A stretch of DNA of 6,549 bases from Kiritimatiellia bacterium. Lineage in GTDB: Bacteria > Verrucomicrobiota > Kiritimatiellia > SLAD01. The DNA is taken from NCBI GenBank assembly GCA_007127595.1, contig SKZA01000335.1:1-6549 (forward strand). Direction: 5' to 3'. Numbering within the stretch: the stretch's first letter is position 1; the number at the start of each line of letters is the position of its first letter. Shown here piece after piece: positions 1 to 5,728 of the stretch. The position numbers and the translations under genes were made by a program. The notes beneath the pieces were generated by a model. That model saw only the letters and a list, made by a program, of their open reading frames with translations. It was not told the origin of the DNA and did no database searches.

Positions 1-939
1 ATCAACCGGCATATTGAAACCAAGGAGGTCATCCCCGCCGTCCTGCAGTTGGTGGATATCGCCGGTCTGGTGCGCGGAGCGAGCAAAGGCGAAGGGTTGG
101 GCAACCAGTTTCTCTCGCATATCCGCGAGGTGGACGCGGTCCTGCACGTCGTACGCTGTTTCAAGAACGAGGACGTGACCCACGTGGATGGCGACGTCAA
201 TCCGGTACGCGATATCGAAACCATTGAAACGGAATTGCTCCTGTCGGATTTGCAGATTGTGGAGAACAGCCTGACCAAGGCGCGCAAGAACGCGCGCGGC
301 GGGGACAAGGAGACCCTGCTGCGAATCGATGTGCTGGAACAATGCCTCGAGCTGCTCAACAAGGGCGAACCGATCCGACACCTGCGCCTTCCGCGCCCGG
401 AACAACGAAAACTTCTGAAGGGACTCGGCTTGGTCACCGCTAAACCCGTGCTGTACATCGCGAACGTGGATGAAGGCGAAGGGGTCGACGAAAACCCGTA
501 CGTGGAGGCGGTACGCGAGTATGTACGACGCCATGACGGCGATGTGGTGCCCGTGTGCGCGCGGATCGAGGCCGAACTGGCGGAACTGGACGAGGCGGAC
601 CGGAAAGAGCTGTTGCAGTCGCTCGGCATGGAAGAACCGGCGCTGGCCAAAGTAGCGCGCGCGGCATACGCCCTGCTCGGCTTGCAGAGCTTCTTCACTG
701 CGGGCCCGAAACAGATCCGGGCGTGGACCGTGCCCATAGGCGCCACCGCCCCGGAGGCCGCAGGCGCTATCCATACCGATTTCGAGCGCGGCTTCATCCG
801 CGTGGAAGTGTATCAGGTCACCGACCTGGAAGAGCATCAGTCCGAAGCGAAGATCAAGGCGGCGGGCAAAATGCGGCTTGAAGGGAAATCCTACGTCGTG
901 CAGGATGGCGATGTCTGCCACTTCCTGTTCAACGTATGA
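1..939 (+). CDS. ychF: YchF/OLA1-family redox-regulated ATPase, 5'-truncated by window edge
   Basis: The reading frame is open from base 1 to a TGA at 937-939, giving 312 visible residues. YchF proteins are about 363 residues long, so roughly 50 N-terminal residues, including the P-loop, lie outside the window. Visible family marks are the G3 segment DIAGLVRGASKGEGLGNQFL (window residues 19-38), in which a hydrophobic Leu follows DIAG where Ras-type GTPases have catalytic Gln. Next come a charged helical region rich in Glu, Lys and Arg, the G4-type motif YIANVDE in place of NKxD, and the C-terminal TGS domain beginning near FFTAGPKQIRAWT and ending DGDVCHFLFNV. YchF is a cytosolic, ribosome-associated nucleotidase that prefers ATP to GTP and is linked to translation and oxidative stress. 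The TTG at 49 is an internal Leu codon and not the start. The stop codon overlaps the start of the next gene by 4 bases (ATGA), indicating co-transcription and likely translational coupling. Confidence 0.97.
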   Translation: MNRHIETKEVIPAVLQLVDIAGLVRGASKGEGLGNQFLSHIREVDAVLHVVRCFKNEDVTHVDGDVNPVRDIETIETELLLSDLQIVENSLTKARKNARGGDKETLLRIDVLEQCLELLNKGEPIRHLRLPRPEQRKLLKGLGLVTAKPVLYIANVDEGEGVDENPYVEAVREYVRRHDGDVVPVCARIEAELAELDEADRKELLQSLGMEEPALAKVARAAYALLGLQSFFTAGPKQIRAWTVPIGATAPEAAGAIHTDFERGFIRVEVYQVTDLEEHQSEAKIKAAGKMRLEGKSYVVQDGDVCHFLFNV

Positions 940-1745
940 AACGCGCACGCCAACGGAACGGTTGCACGCTGAAACAAGTGATTGCGGCCATCGAACGTCT
1001 GGCTCCGCCCGACCGGGCGGAGGAATGGGACAATGTCGGCCTGCTCATCAGCCCTTCCCGCCCGACACGTGTACGACGTGTCATGTTGACCATCGACCTG
1101 ACGGGCGCCGTCGCGGATGAGGCGGTAAAACGGGGGGTGGATCTGGTCGTCGCGTATCACCCTCCCATTTTTGAGCCGCTACAGCGTTTATCCTCTGAAA
1201 CGCCCGCCGCGCGACGCCTGTTACGTATCCTGGAGTCGCGTATTGCCGTCTATTCACCGCACACGGCGCTGGACGTCGCAGACGGCGGGGTCAACGATTG
1301 GCTGGTGGAAGGCGTTTGTGATTCGCCTGAAAGCGCGCGCATCGAACCCATTGAACCCGGACCCGGCCGTCTGATTGTTTTTCGCAAGCGCGTACCGCTG
1401 GCTACGCTATGCCATCGGATCAAGGAATACTTGAAGGTTGATTATCTGCGTGCGGCCGCGCCACCGAAAGGGACGAAGTCCGTCAAGCGCGTGGCCCTTT
1501 GCGCCGGTGCAGGGGCGGCGGCGCTCGAAGCAGCCGACGCGGATGTGTGGTGGACGGGCGAGATGAAGCATCACGACATCCTCGCGGCGAATGAGCGCGG
1601 CATCACGGTCATCCTTTCGGAGCACACGCATACGGAACGCGGTTATTTGCGCGTCTTCAAGAAGCGGTTGGCACGCGAATTGGGCGGAGACGTGGAATTA
1701 TGTATTTCCCGCGCGGATCGCGATCCGGTGAGGGTGTTCCTGTAA
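936..1745 (+). CDS. Nif3-like (DUF34, YbgI/YqfO/NIF3L1) dinuclear metal-centre protein
   Basis: This is a 269-residue protein of the Nif3/DUF34 family, hexameric ring proteins with a two-metal site whose biochemical role is still uncertain. Some databases label the family GTP cyclohydrolase 1 type 2. Visible motifs are EEWDNVGLL (29-37), AYHPPIF (73-79, His75), SPHTALD (107-113, His109 and Asp113), the following GGVNDWL, then TGEMKHHD (207-214) and SEHTHTERGYL (228-238, His230 and Glu234). Together they account for most of the expected metal ligands. The first His of the common HH pair is Tyr74 here. The length fits the short form without the inserted PII-like domain of YqfO. The ATG at 936 overlaps the ychF stop, and no Shine-Dalgarno sequence precedes it, which fits coupling to ychF translation. 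CTG 969 or GTG 978 are possible later starts, but the ATG is favoured. The TGEM/SEHTHTERG block is closer to my memory of eukaryotic NIF3L1 than of E. coli YbgI. Confidence 0.93.
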   Translation: MKRARQRNGCTLKQVIAAIERLAPPDRAEEWDNVGLLISPSRPTRVRRVMLTIDLTGAVADEAVKRGVDLVVAYHPPIFEPLQRLSSETPAARRLLRILESRIAVYSPHTALDVADGGVNDWLVEGVCDSPESARIEPIEPGPGRLIVFRKRVPLATLCHRIKEYLKVDYLRAAAPPKGTKSVKRVALCAGAGAAALEAADADVWWTGEMKHHDILAANERGITVILSEHTHTERGYLRVFKKRLARELGGDVELCISRADRDPVRVFL

Positions 1746-1815
1746 GATTTTGAACAGAAGAACACAAAGGCTTGGGTGGTAGCAGCAACAGTCTTGAGTC
1801 AGACCGAGCCACAGT

Positions 1816-1839
1816 TTTTTGAACAGGAGGCCGCAGAGA
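1816..1839 (+). repeat. Left arm of a 24-base inverted repeat (A box)
   Basis: This arm begins TTTTTGAACAGGAG and matches the reverse complement of 2116-2139 at 22 of 24 positions. The two differences are G/A transitions. It follows the B box at 1793-1810, so A and B together appear to form a composite unit of about 45-50 bases. Confidence 0.85.
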
Positions 1840-1868
1840 CCGGGGCGCTGGGAGCAGACTGCTTGAGT

Positions 1869-1893
1869 CGGGCCAAGCCCGTTTTCGTTTTTT
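1869..1893 (+). terminator. Intrinsic terminator of the ychF-nif3 unit
   Basis: A GC-only 5-base-pair stem, CGGGC (1869-1873) and GCCCG (1877-1881), closes a CAA loop. It is followed directly by a T-rich tract of TTTT, CG and TTTTTT (1882-1893). This is the classic Rho-independent layout, reading in the direction of ychF-nif3, and it sits about 125 bases past the nif3 stop. The stem lies inside one of the B-box repeats. It is short, so strength is uncertain. Confidence 0.55.
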
Positions 1894-1923
1894 GATTTGG
1901 GATGAGGGGAACAATATTTGAAA

Positions 1924-1958
1924 GTTCAATGTTGGACGTTGAGCGTTGAACGTTCTTC
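1924..1958 (+). repeat. 7-base tandem repeat, five degenerate units
   Basis: The units are GTTCAAT, GTTGGAC, GTTGAGC, GTTGAAC and GTTCTTC in direct succession. All start GTT, and the middle three share GTTGRRC. The first and fourth units also form a small inverted repeat (GTTCAA/TTGAAC). The array lies just left of the centre of the mirrored repeat field. No function is visible. Confidence 0.7.
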
Positions 1959-2115
1959 TTCGCCGACCACTGATCAAAACCCAAGACCTTCCCCCTCCCT
2001 ATAAGAAAGAATATGGGATTGGCCTGACTCGAAATGCCTGTCTTAACCGCCCCCGATCAACAAAAGGCAAACGGGATCGGTTTGACCGAAAGGGGTCCGT
2101 CCCCACCACCCCAGT

Positions 2116-2139
2116 TCTCCGCGGTCTCCTGTTCAAAAA
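2116..2139 (-). repeat. Right arm of the 24-base inverted repeat (A box)
   Basis: This is the reverse-complement partner of 1816-1839 with 22 of 24 bases matching. Read on the - strand, it follows the B box at 2162-2145, which repeats the B-then-A order seen on the left side. Confidence 0.85.
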
Positions 2140-2144
2140 GTCTT

Positions 2145-2214
2145 ACGGGTTTGGCGTGACCTGAGCTGTCCGCTCCTACCGCATCGGCTTCTGCGAGCTT
2201 CTGTTCAAACCCGT
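2145..2214 (-). terminator. Weak terminator candidate after the acc-gmhA-pfkB unit
   Basis: ACGGGTTT at 2145-2152 and AAACCCGT at 2207-2214 are a perfect 8-base inverted repeat starting 3 bases past the pfkB-like stop codon. Read on the - strand, the second arm is followed by AAGAC and five Ts (2139-2135). The loop of about 54 bases is much longer than in a typical intrinsic terminator, so this may only reflect repeated B-box sequence. Confidence 0.25.
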
Positions 2215-2217
2215 CTT

Positions 2218-3153
2218 TTACGCCGGAGTCAGGGCTTCGGGCACGCGCATCATTTCGCGAAACGCGTGTGCGCGTGTGTCGATTTCATCGCGGGTAAGGG
2301 TCTTGAGCCGGTCGAGTCCGAAGGCTTCCACGGCGAAAGAGGCCACGACACTGCCATTGACCATGGCGCTGCGAATACGGTCTTGATCGACTTCTCTCAT
2401 GGCGGCCAACGCGCCCATGAAACCGCCGGCAAAGGCGTCGCCCGCCCCGGTAGGGTCCACCACGCGATTCAACGGGAAGGCGGGCAACACAAAGATACCC
2501 TCCTTCGAAAACAGCATGCTCCCGTGCTCCCCTTTTTTGATCAGTACATAGCGCGGCCCCATTTCGAGCAGGCATTCCGCGGCACGGGGCAGGAAATGTT
2601 CTCCGCTCAGCCGTCGTGCTTCCGACTCGTTGAGCGTTAACAGGTCCACCTGCCCGATGACCTTGATCAACGCATCCCGCTGTATATTGATCCAAAGGTC
2701 CATGGTATCCATGGCCACGAATTCAGGCTTTTCGATCTGATCGATGACATGCTGCTGCAAATCCGGCCCGATATTGGCCAGAAACACGTAGGGCGCTTTC
2801 CGATACGCAGCCGGCAAGGTCGGCGAGAATTCCGCCAGCACGTTCAGTTCCGTGGAGAGCGTATCGCGATCGTCCATGTTATCCTTGTAGACTCCGGACC
2901 AACGAAATGTTTCGCCGTCCTTTTTCTGCAAGCCGGTCAGATTGATCCCAAATTGCGCATAGAGCGCTTCATACTCAGCGAGAAAATCCGCTCCGACCAC
3001 GCCGACCATCCCCACGTCCGTGAATAGGGCCGACGTTGCGCACGCATAACTCGCCGATCCGCCCAGGATACTTTCCCGCCGATCAAATGGCGTTTCAATG
3101 GTATCGATCCCGATGGACCCCACCACGACCAATTGAACTGCATTCTCCGACAT
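2218..3153 (-). CDS. PfkB/ribokinase-family sugar kinase, substrate unknown
   Basis: This cytosolic kinase of 311 residues is full length for the PfkB (ribokinase) family, which phosphorylates sugars or nucleosides with ATP. It shows the N-terminal strand VVVGSIGIDTIE (9-20), the substrate-side GGSASY (31-36), the NxxE motif as NESE (175-178), and the signature DPTGAGDAFAGGF (233-245), in which Asp239 is the expected catalytic base. The segment FRWSGVYKDNMDDRDTLSTE (83-102) belongs to a conserved PfkB subgroup I remember from several phyla, usually annotated only as sugar kinase. The N-terminus lacks the GDVMLDRYW and ISPEAPVPV segments of HldE/HldA, so it is not a standard heptose kinase by sequence. 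The start is supported by GAGGAG at 3163-3158, 4 bases upstream of the ATG. It lies 15 bases after gmhA and is probably the last gene of the operon. A role in heptose or another nucleotide-sugar pathway is inference from position only. Confidence 0.93.
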   Translation of the reverse strand: MSENAVQLVVVGSIGIDTIETPFDRRESILGGSASYACATSALFTDVGMVGVVGADFLAEYEALYAQFGINLTGLQKKDGETFRWSGVYKDNMDDRDTLSTELNVLAEFSPTLPAAYRKAPYVFLANIGPDLQQHVIDQIEKPEFVAMDTMDLWINIQRDALIKVIGQVDLLTLNESEARRLSGEHFLPRAAECLLEMGPRYVLIKKGEHGSMLFSKEGIFVLPAFPLNRVVDPTGAGDAFAGGFMGALAAMREVDQDRIRSAMVNGSVVASFAVEAFGLDRLKTLTRDEIDTRAHAFREMMRVPEALTPA

Positions 3154-3168
3154 AACGCTCCTCGTTTC

Positions 3169-3732
3169 CTACCTCAAGATTTCCTCAATTCGTTCGCACA
3201 GCGCATGAATGATCACGCCATGCCCCTCCTGAATACGGGGCGTGCTTTTTGTGCACGACACCGACAAGCCCACATCCGCCAGGGCAATCAGTTTCCCGCC
3301 CGATCCGCCCGTCATGGCGATTGTATGCATCCCTTTCTGCTTTGCCGCCGTCATCGCCAGACACACGTTGTCGGCGTTACCGCTGGTGGAGATTCCGATC
3401 AAGGCGTCGCCTTCAACGCCCAACCCCTCCACCTGTTTGGCAAAGACCTGCTCGTATCCGTAATCGTTCCCGATGGCCGTCAGCACCGAAGTGTCCGTGG
3501 TGAGGGCGATGCCCGCGTACGGACGCCGATCAAAGAGAAAGCGGTTCACGAGTTCGCCCGCAAAATGCTGGGCGTCCCCCGCGCTGCCGCCGTTGCCGCA
3601 GATCAGGATCTTATTCCCCCGTTTAAGGCGCGCGGCGAGATCTTCGGCTGCGGCGTCGATATCGGCGCGCATCTCGCTGAAGACATGATGCGCAACGGCC
3701 AAATAATCCGCTGCTAACTGATTCCAATCCAT
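3169..3732 (-). CDS. gmhA: Phosphoheptose isomerase GmhA (sedoheptulose 7-phosphate isomerase)
   Basis: This cytosolic SIS-domain enzyme of 187 residues (E. coli GmhA has 192) converts sedoheptulose 7-phosphate to D-glycero-D-manno-heptose 7-phosphate. That is the first step toward the nucleotide-activated heptoses used in lipopolysaccharide core or other surface glycans. The fingerprint is clear: CGNGGSAGDAQHFAGELVNR (45-64), TTDTSVLTAIGNDYGYE (78-94), the phosphate-binding ISTSGNADN, and RIQEGHGVIIH (166-176). His56, Glu60, Gln168 and His176 line up with the family's metal and catalytic residues (E. coli Glu65 and His180). A GGGAG Shine-Dalgarno sequence lies within the end of the upstream AmaP-like gene, 3 bases away, implying one transcript and probably coupled translation. 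GmhB and HldE genes are not in this window. Confidence 0.96.
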   Translation of the reverse strand: MDWNQLAADYLAVAHHVFSEMRADIDAAAEDLAARLKRGNKILICGNGGSAGDAQHFAGELVNRFLFDRRPYAGIALTTDTSVLTAIGNDYGYEQVFAKQVEGLGVEGDALIGISTSGNADNVCLAMTAAKQKGMHTIAMTGGSGGKLIALADVGLSVSCTKSTPRIQEGHGVIIHALCERIEEILR

Positions 3733-3735
3733 CCG

Positions 3736-4296
3736 CTACGCTCCCTGCACCTGGTCCTGCACCTCATCGGTACTGGGTGCGTCGCCCACGATGTCACGCA
3801 CGTTCACGCGAATCCGCTTAATGTCCGACAATCCGAGATTCTCCCGTACGCTGTCCCGCACACGCGTTTCGAGCAACTGGCACAATTCGGGAATCTGGGT
3901 GCCCGCTTTCACGCGCAATTCGAGATCGACATCGATCGAGGCGCCGCGCGGTCGAACGGTGGGTTTCATGGACACGATGGCCGCAAATTCATTACCGATT
4001 TTGGCAATGAACTCGTTCACGGCCCGTAACAGGATCGAAACGGTCGCGCCGTTATTCCTGAAGGACAGATAATCGTCGGCGCCGGGCCTACGCCGGATGG
4101 CGGTCAACAGATATACGGCCACCAGAGCCAGAATGACGATCCCGGCCAGGGCGCCCCACCCGCGCTCGTCGCGCAGCGTATCGATACAGGCCGCCCAGCA
4201 TTCCGGATTATACGCCATATGCACCAGACCCGCCCCCTGTCCGATGAGGACGAGCAGTAAAAGCAATCCAACGAGAATGTGTATGAAGCGTTTCAT
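3736..4296 (-). CDS. amaP: AmaP-like membrane-anchored Asp23/DUF322-domain protein
   Basis: This protein of 186 residues has two hydrophobic segments, about residues 5-25 and 48-67, followed by positively charged RRR (68-70). A soluble domain at about 76-171 resembles the Asp23/Gls24 (DUF322) fold. Its typical blocks are the span around VSILLRAVNEFIAKIGNEF (86-104), then GASIDVDLELRVKAGTQIPE (118-137) and NLGLSDIKRIRVNVRDI (153-169). The architecture matches AmaP, the protein that anchors Asp23 at the membrane in staphylococci. Here the C-terminal domain should face the cytoplasm. The start is set at 4296 because GGAG precedes it by 7 bases and the protein then opens directly with a TM helix. 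Upstream starts at 4344 or 4449 would add a hydrophilic tail, and the latter would overlap accC by about 100 bases. It sits between accC and gmhA. In B. subtilis a DUF322 protein (YqhY) also follows accB-accC. The precise function is unknown. Confidence 0.85.
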   Translation of the reverse strand: MKRFIHILVGLLLLLVLIGQGAGLVHMAYNPECWAACIDTLRDERGWGALAGIVILALVAVYLLTAIRRRPGADDYLSFRNNGATVSILLRAVNEFIAKIGNEFAAIVSMKPTVRPRGASIDVDLELRVKAGTQIPELCQLLETRVRDSVRENLGLSDIKRIRVNVRDIVGDAPSTDEVQDQVQGA

Positions 4297-4303
4297 TCGT
4301 GAT

Positions 4304-4307
4304 CTCC
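4304..4307 (-). promoter_or_regulatory. Ribosome binding site deciding the amaP-like start
   Basis: GGAG on the - strand lies 7 bases upstream of the ATG at 4296. It supports this start over the longer open frame that runs back into accC. Confidence 0.6.
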
Positions 4308-4345
4308 GTATCTGATGGGCTGCGCGCTCTTGTGCGGCGCCCATG

Positions 4346-5719
4346 TCATTGGTTTTCCGGCGCAACAAAAGTTCCTTCCGCGAGATAACCGTCGAGGAAG
4401 TTCGTCGTGTATTCACCTTTGGCGAAGCGAGAGTCGAGGAGCACGGCAATGCCCAAGGGCACGGTCGTGTGCGGGCCTTCGATCATGAATTCACTCAACG
4501 CACGGGTCATACGTTTGATCGCTTGCGTCCGGTCCGGCGCATGCACGATGATCTTGCCCACCATGCTGTCATAATAGGGCGATACTTCGTATCCCGAGTA
4601 GACGTGCGAATCGATTCGGATCCCGTGTCCGCCGGGAAAATGCACCCAATCCACTTTGCCCGGTGATGGGGTAAAGTTACGGTATGGGTTTTCCGCGTTC
4701 ACCCTGAATTCAATGGAATGGCCGTCAAACGTTATGTCCCGCTGGCTGAACGACAACTTCTCGCCTGATGCCACGCGAATCTGTTCCTTGATGAGATCGA
4801 TTCCCGTAATTTCCTCGCTGACGGGATGCTCCACCTGAATACGCGTATTCATTTCCATGAAATAGAATTCGTTCGTATTGGCGTCGTACAGGAATTCGAC
4901 CGTGCCGGCGTTCCGGTACTTGACGGATTCCGCCAACTTCACCGCCGCGCGATGAATGCGTTTTCGGGTATCCGCGTCGAGGATGGGGCTCGGCGCCTCT
5001 TCGATCAGTTTCTGGTGGCGGCGCTGAATACTGCAGTCGCGTTCGCCGAGGTGCACCACGTTGCCGTGATGGTCGGCGATGATCTGCACCTCGATATGGC
5101 GCGCGCTTTCGACAAATTTCTCCATGTACATGCCCGAATTGCCGAAGGCGCGTTCCGCCTCGGCGCTGGCCGTCATGAACGCCTGCACGAGGCTGACGTC
5201 ATTGTGCGCGTGGCGCATGCCTTTGCCGCCGCCGCCCGCTGTGGCCTTGAGCAACACGGGATAACCGACACTCTGCGCCCATTTCAGCGCTTCCTCCTTG
5301 TTGCGCACCAGCCCTTCACTGCCGGGCGTTACGGGCACGCCGGCTTTCTTCGCCGTTTCGCGTGCGACCGCCTTGTCGCCCATGCGATTGATGGCGTCGG
5401 GCGTAGGGCCGATAAACGTGATATTGCAGTTCTTGCAGATTTCGGCGAAGTGCGCGTTCTCGGAGAGGAAACCATAGCCCGGATGAATGGCGTCCACGTC
5501 GGCGATTTCGGCCGCGCTGATGATGTTCGAAATCTTCAAGTAACTCTGTGCGGCAGGCGCCGGCCCGATGCAAATGGCCTCGTCCGCCAGTTGCACGTGC
5601 ATCGAGTTTTCGTCGGCCTGGGAATAGACGGCGACGGACTTCACGCCCAATTCGCGACAGGCGCGAATAATACGGACGGCGATCTCGCCTCGGTTGGCAA
5701 TCAGTACGCGCTGAATCAT
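4346..5719 (-). CDS. accC: Biotin carboxylase subunit of acetyl-CoA carboxylase
   Basis: This protein of 457 residues (E. coli AccC has 449) is a cytosolic ATP-grasp enzyme. It carboxylates the biotin on AccB using ATP and bicarbonate, the first half-reaction of malonyl-CoA formation for fatty-acid synthesis. Domains in order are the N-terminal biotin-carboxylase domain (IANRGEIAVRIIRACRELG 7-25; HPGYGFLSEN 79-88), the ATP-grasp domain with Gly-rich loop AGGGGKGMR (161-169), and the C-terminal domain from about 330. Expected ligands are present: Lys116, Lys158, His208, Glu275, Glu289, Asn291, Arg293, Glu297 and Arg339 (family block FMEMNTRIQVEHPVSEE). The ATG at 5719 lies 9 bases after the accB stop, with an AAGG-type Shine-Dalgarno at the accB end. 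The accD and accA genes for the carboxyltransferase are not in this window. It could in principle serve another biotin enzyme, but the adjacent short AccB makes acetyl-CoA carboxylase by far the best reading. Confidence 0.98.
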   Translation of the reverse strand: MIQRVLIANRGEIAVRIIRACRELGVKSVAVYSQADENSMHVQLADEAICIGPAPAAQSYLKISNIISAAEIADVDAIHPGYGFLSENAHFAEICKNCNITFIGPTPDAINRMGDKAVARETAKKAGVPVTPGSEGLVRNKEEALKWAQSVGYPVLLKATAGGGGKGMRHAHNDVSLVQAFMTASAEAERAFGNSGMYMEKFVESARHIEVQIIADHHGNVVHLGERDCSIQRRHQKLIEEAPSPILDADTRKRIHRAAVKLAESVKYRNAGTVEFLYDANTNEFYFMEMNTRIQVEHPVSEEITGIDLIKEQIRVASGEKLSFSQRDITFDGHSIEFRVNAENPYRNFTPSPGKVDWVHFPGGHGIRIDSHVYSGYEVSPYYDSMVGKIIVHAPDRTQAIKRMTRALSEFMIEGPHTTVPLGIAVLLDSRFAKGEYTTNFLDGYLAEGTFVAPENQ

Positions 5720-5728
5720 GAGGCGACC

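Larger units (their letters stand above)
1743..2220. repeat. Intergenic field of degenerate mirrored repeats between convergent genes
   Basis: This gap of about 470 bases holds no credible gene. It contains at least nine degenerate short elements of two kinds. The A box (core TTTGAACAGnAG) occurs on + at 1749-1760 and 1816-1839 and on - at 2116-2139 and 2198-2209. The B box (roughly TGAGTCnGGCCAAnCCCGT) occurs on + at 1793-1810 and 1862-1879 and on - at 2015-2031, 2071-2088 and 2145-2162. Left copies point right and right copies point left, so the field is an imperfect large palindrome. Midpoints of matched pairs fall at about 1975-1979. The outer A boxes are identical over 12 bases (1749-1760 and 2198-2209). 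Both flanking stop codons directly precede an outer copy. Likely roles are bidirectional transcription termination or remnants of a dispersed intergenic repeat family. Short open frames here encode only repeat translations. Confidence 0.75.

Noticed and set aside
1657..1984. Two overlapping - strand frames reading into the nif3 3' end
   Set aside because: Their peptides come from the 7-base tandem repeat and the A/B boxes. They overlap a certain gene and lack any family similarity.
1946..2164. A 72-codon + strand frame inside the intergenic gap
   Set aside because: The translation is a string of repeat-derived peptides (YGIGLTR, RDRFDRK, YGFGVT) from the B boxes. This is repeat DNA and not a gene.
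3133..3717. A 194-codon + strand open frame
   Set aside because: It is antisense to gmhA, whose active-site motifs are intact. No ribosome site or recognisable domain is seen.
4317..4342. Interrupted inverted repeat GGGC...GCCC in the accC-amaP gap
   Set aside because: It has only 4 clean outer base pairs with mismatched interior and no T-run. It is too weak to call a terminator or processing site.
4297..4449. N-terminal extension of the AmaP-like protein (starts at 4449 or 4344)
   Set aside because: The first would overlap accC by about 100 bases, and both add a hydrophilic, low-credibility sequence. The start at 4296 has a good ribosome site and opens with a membrane helix.
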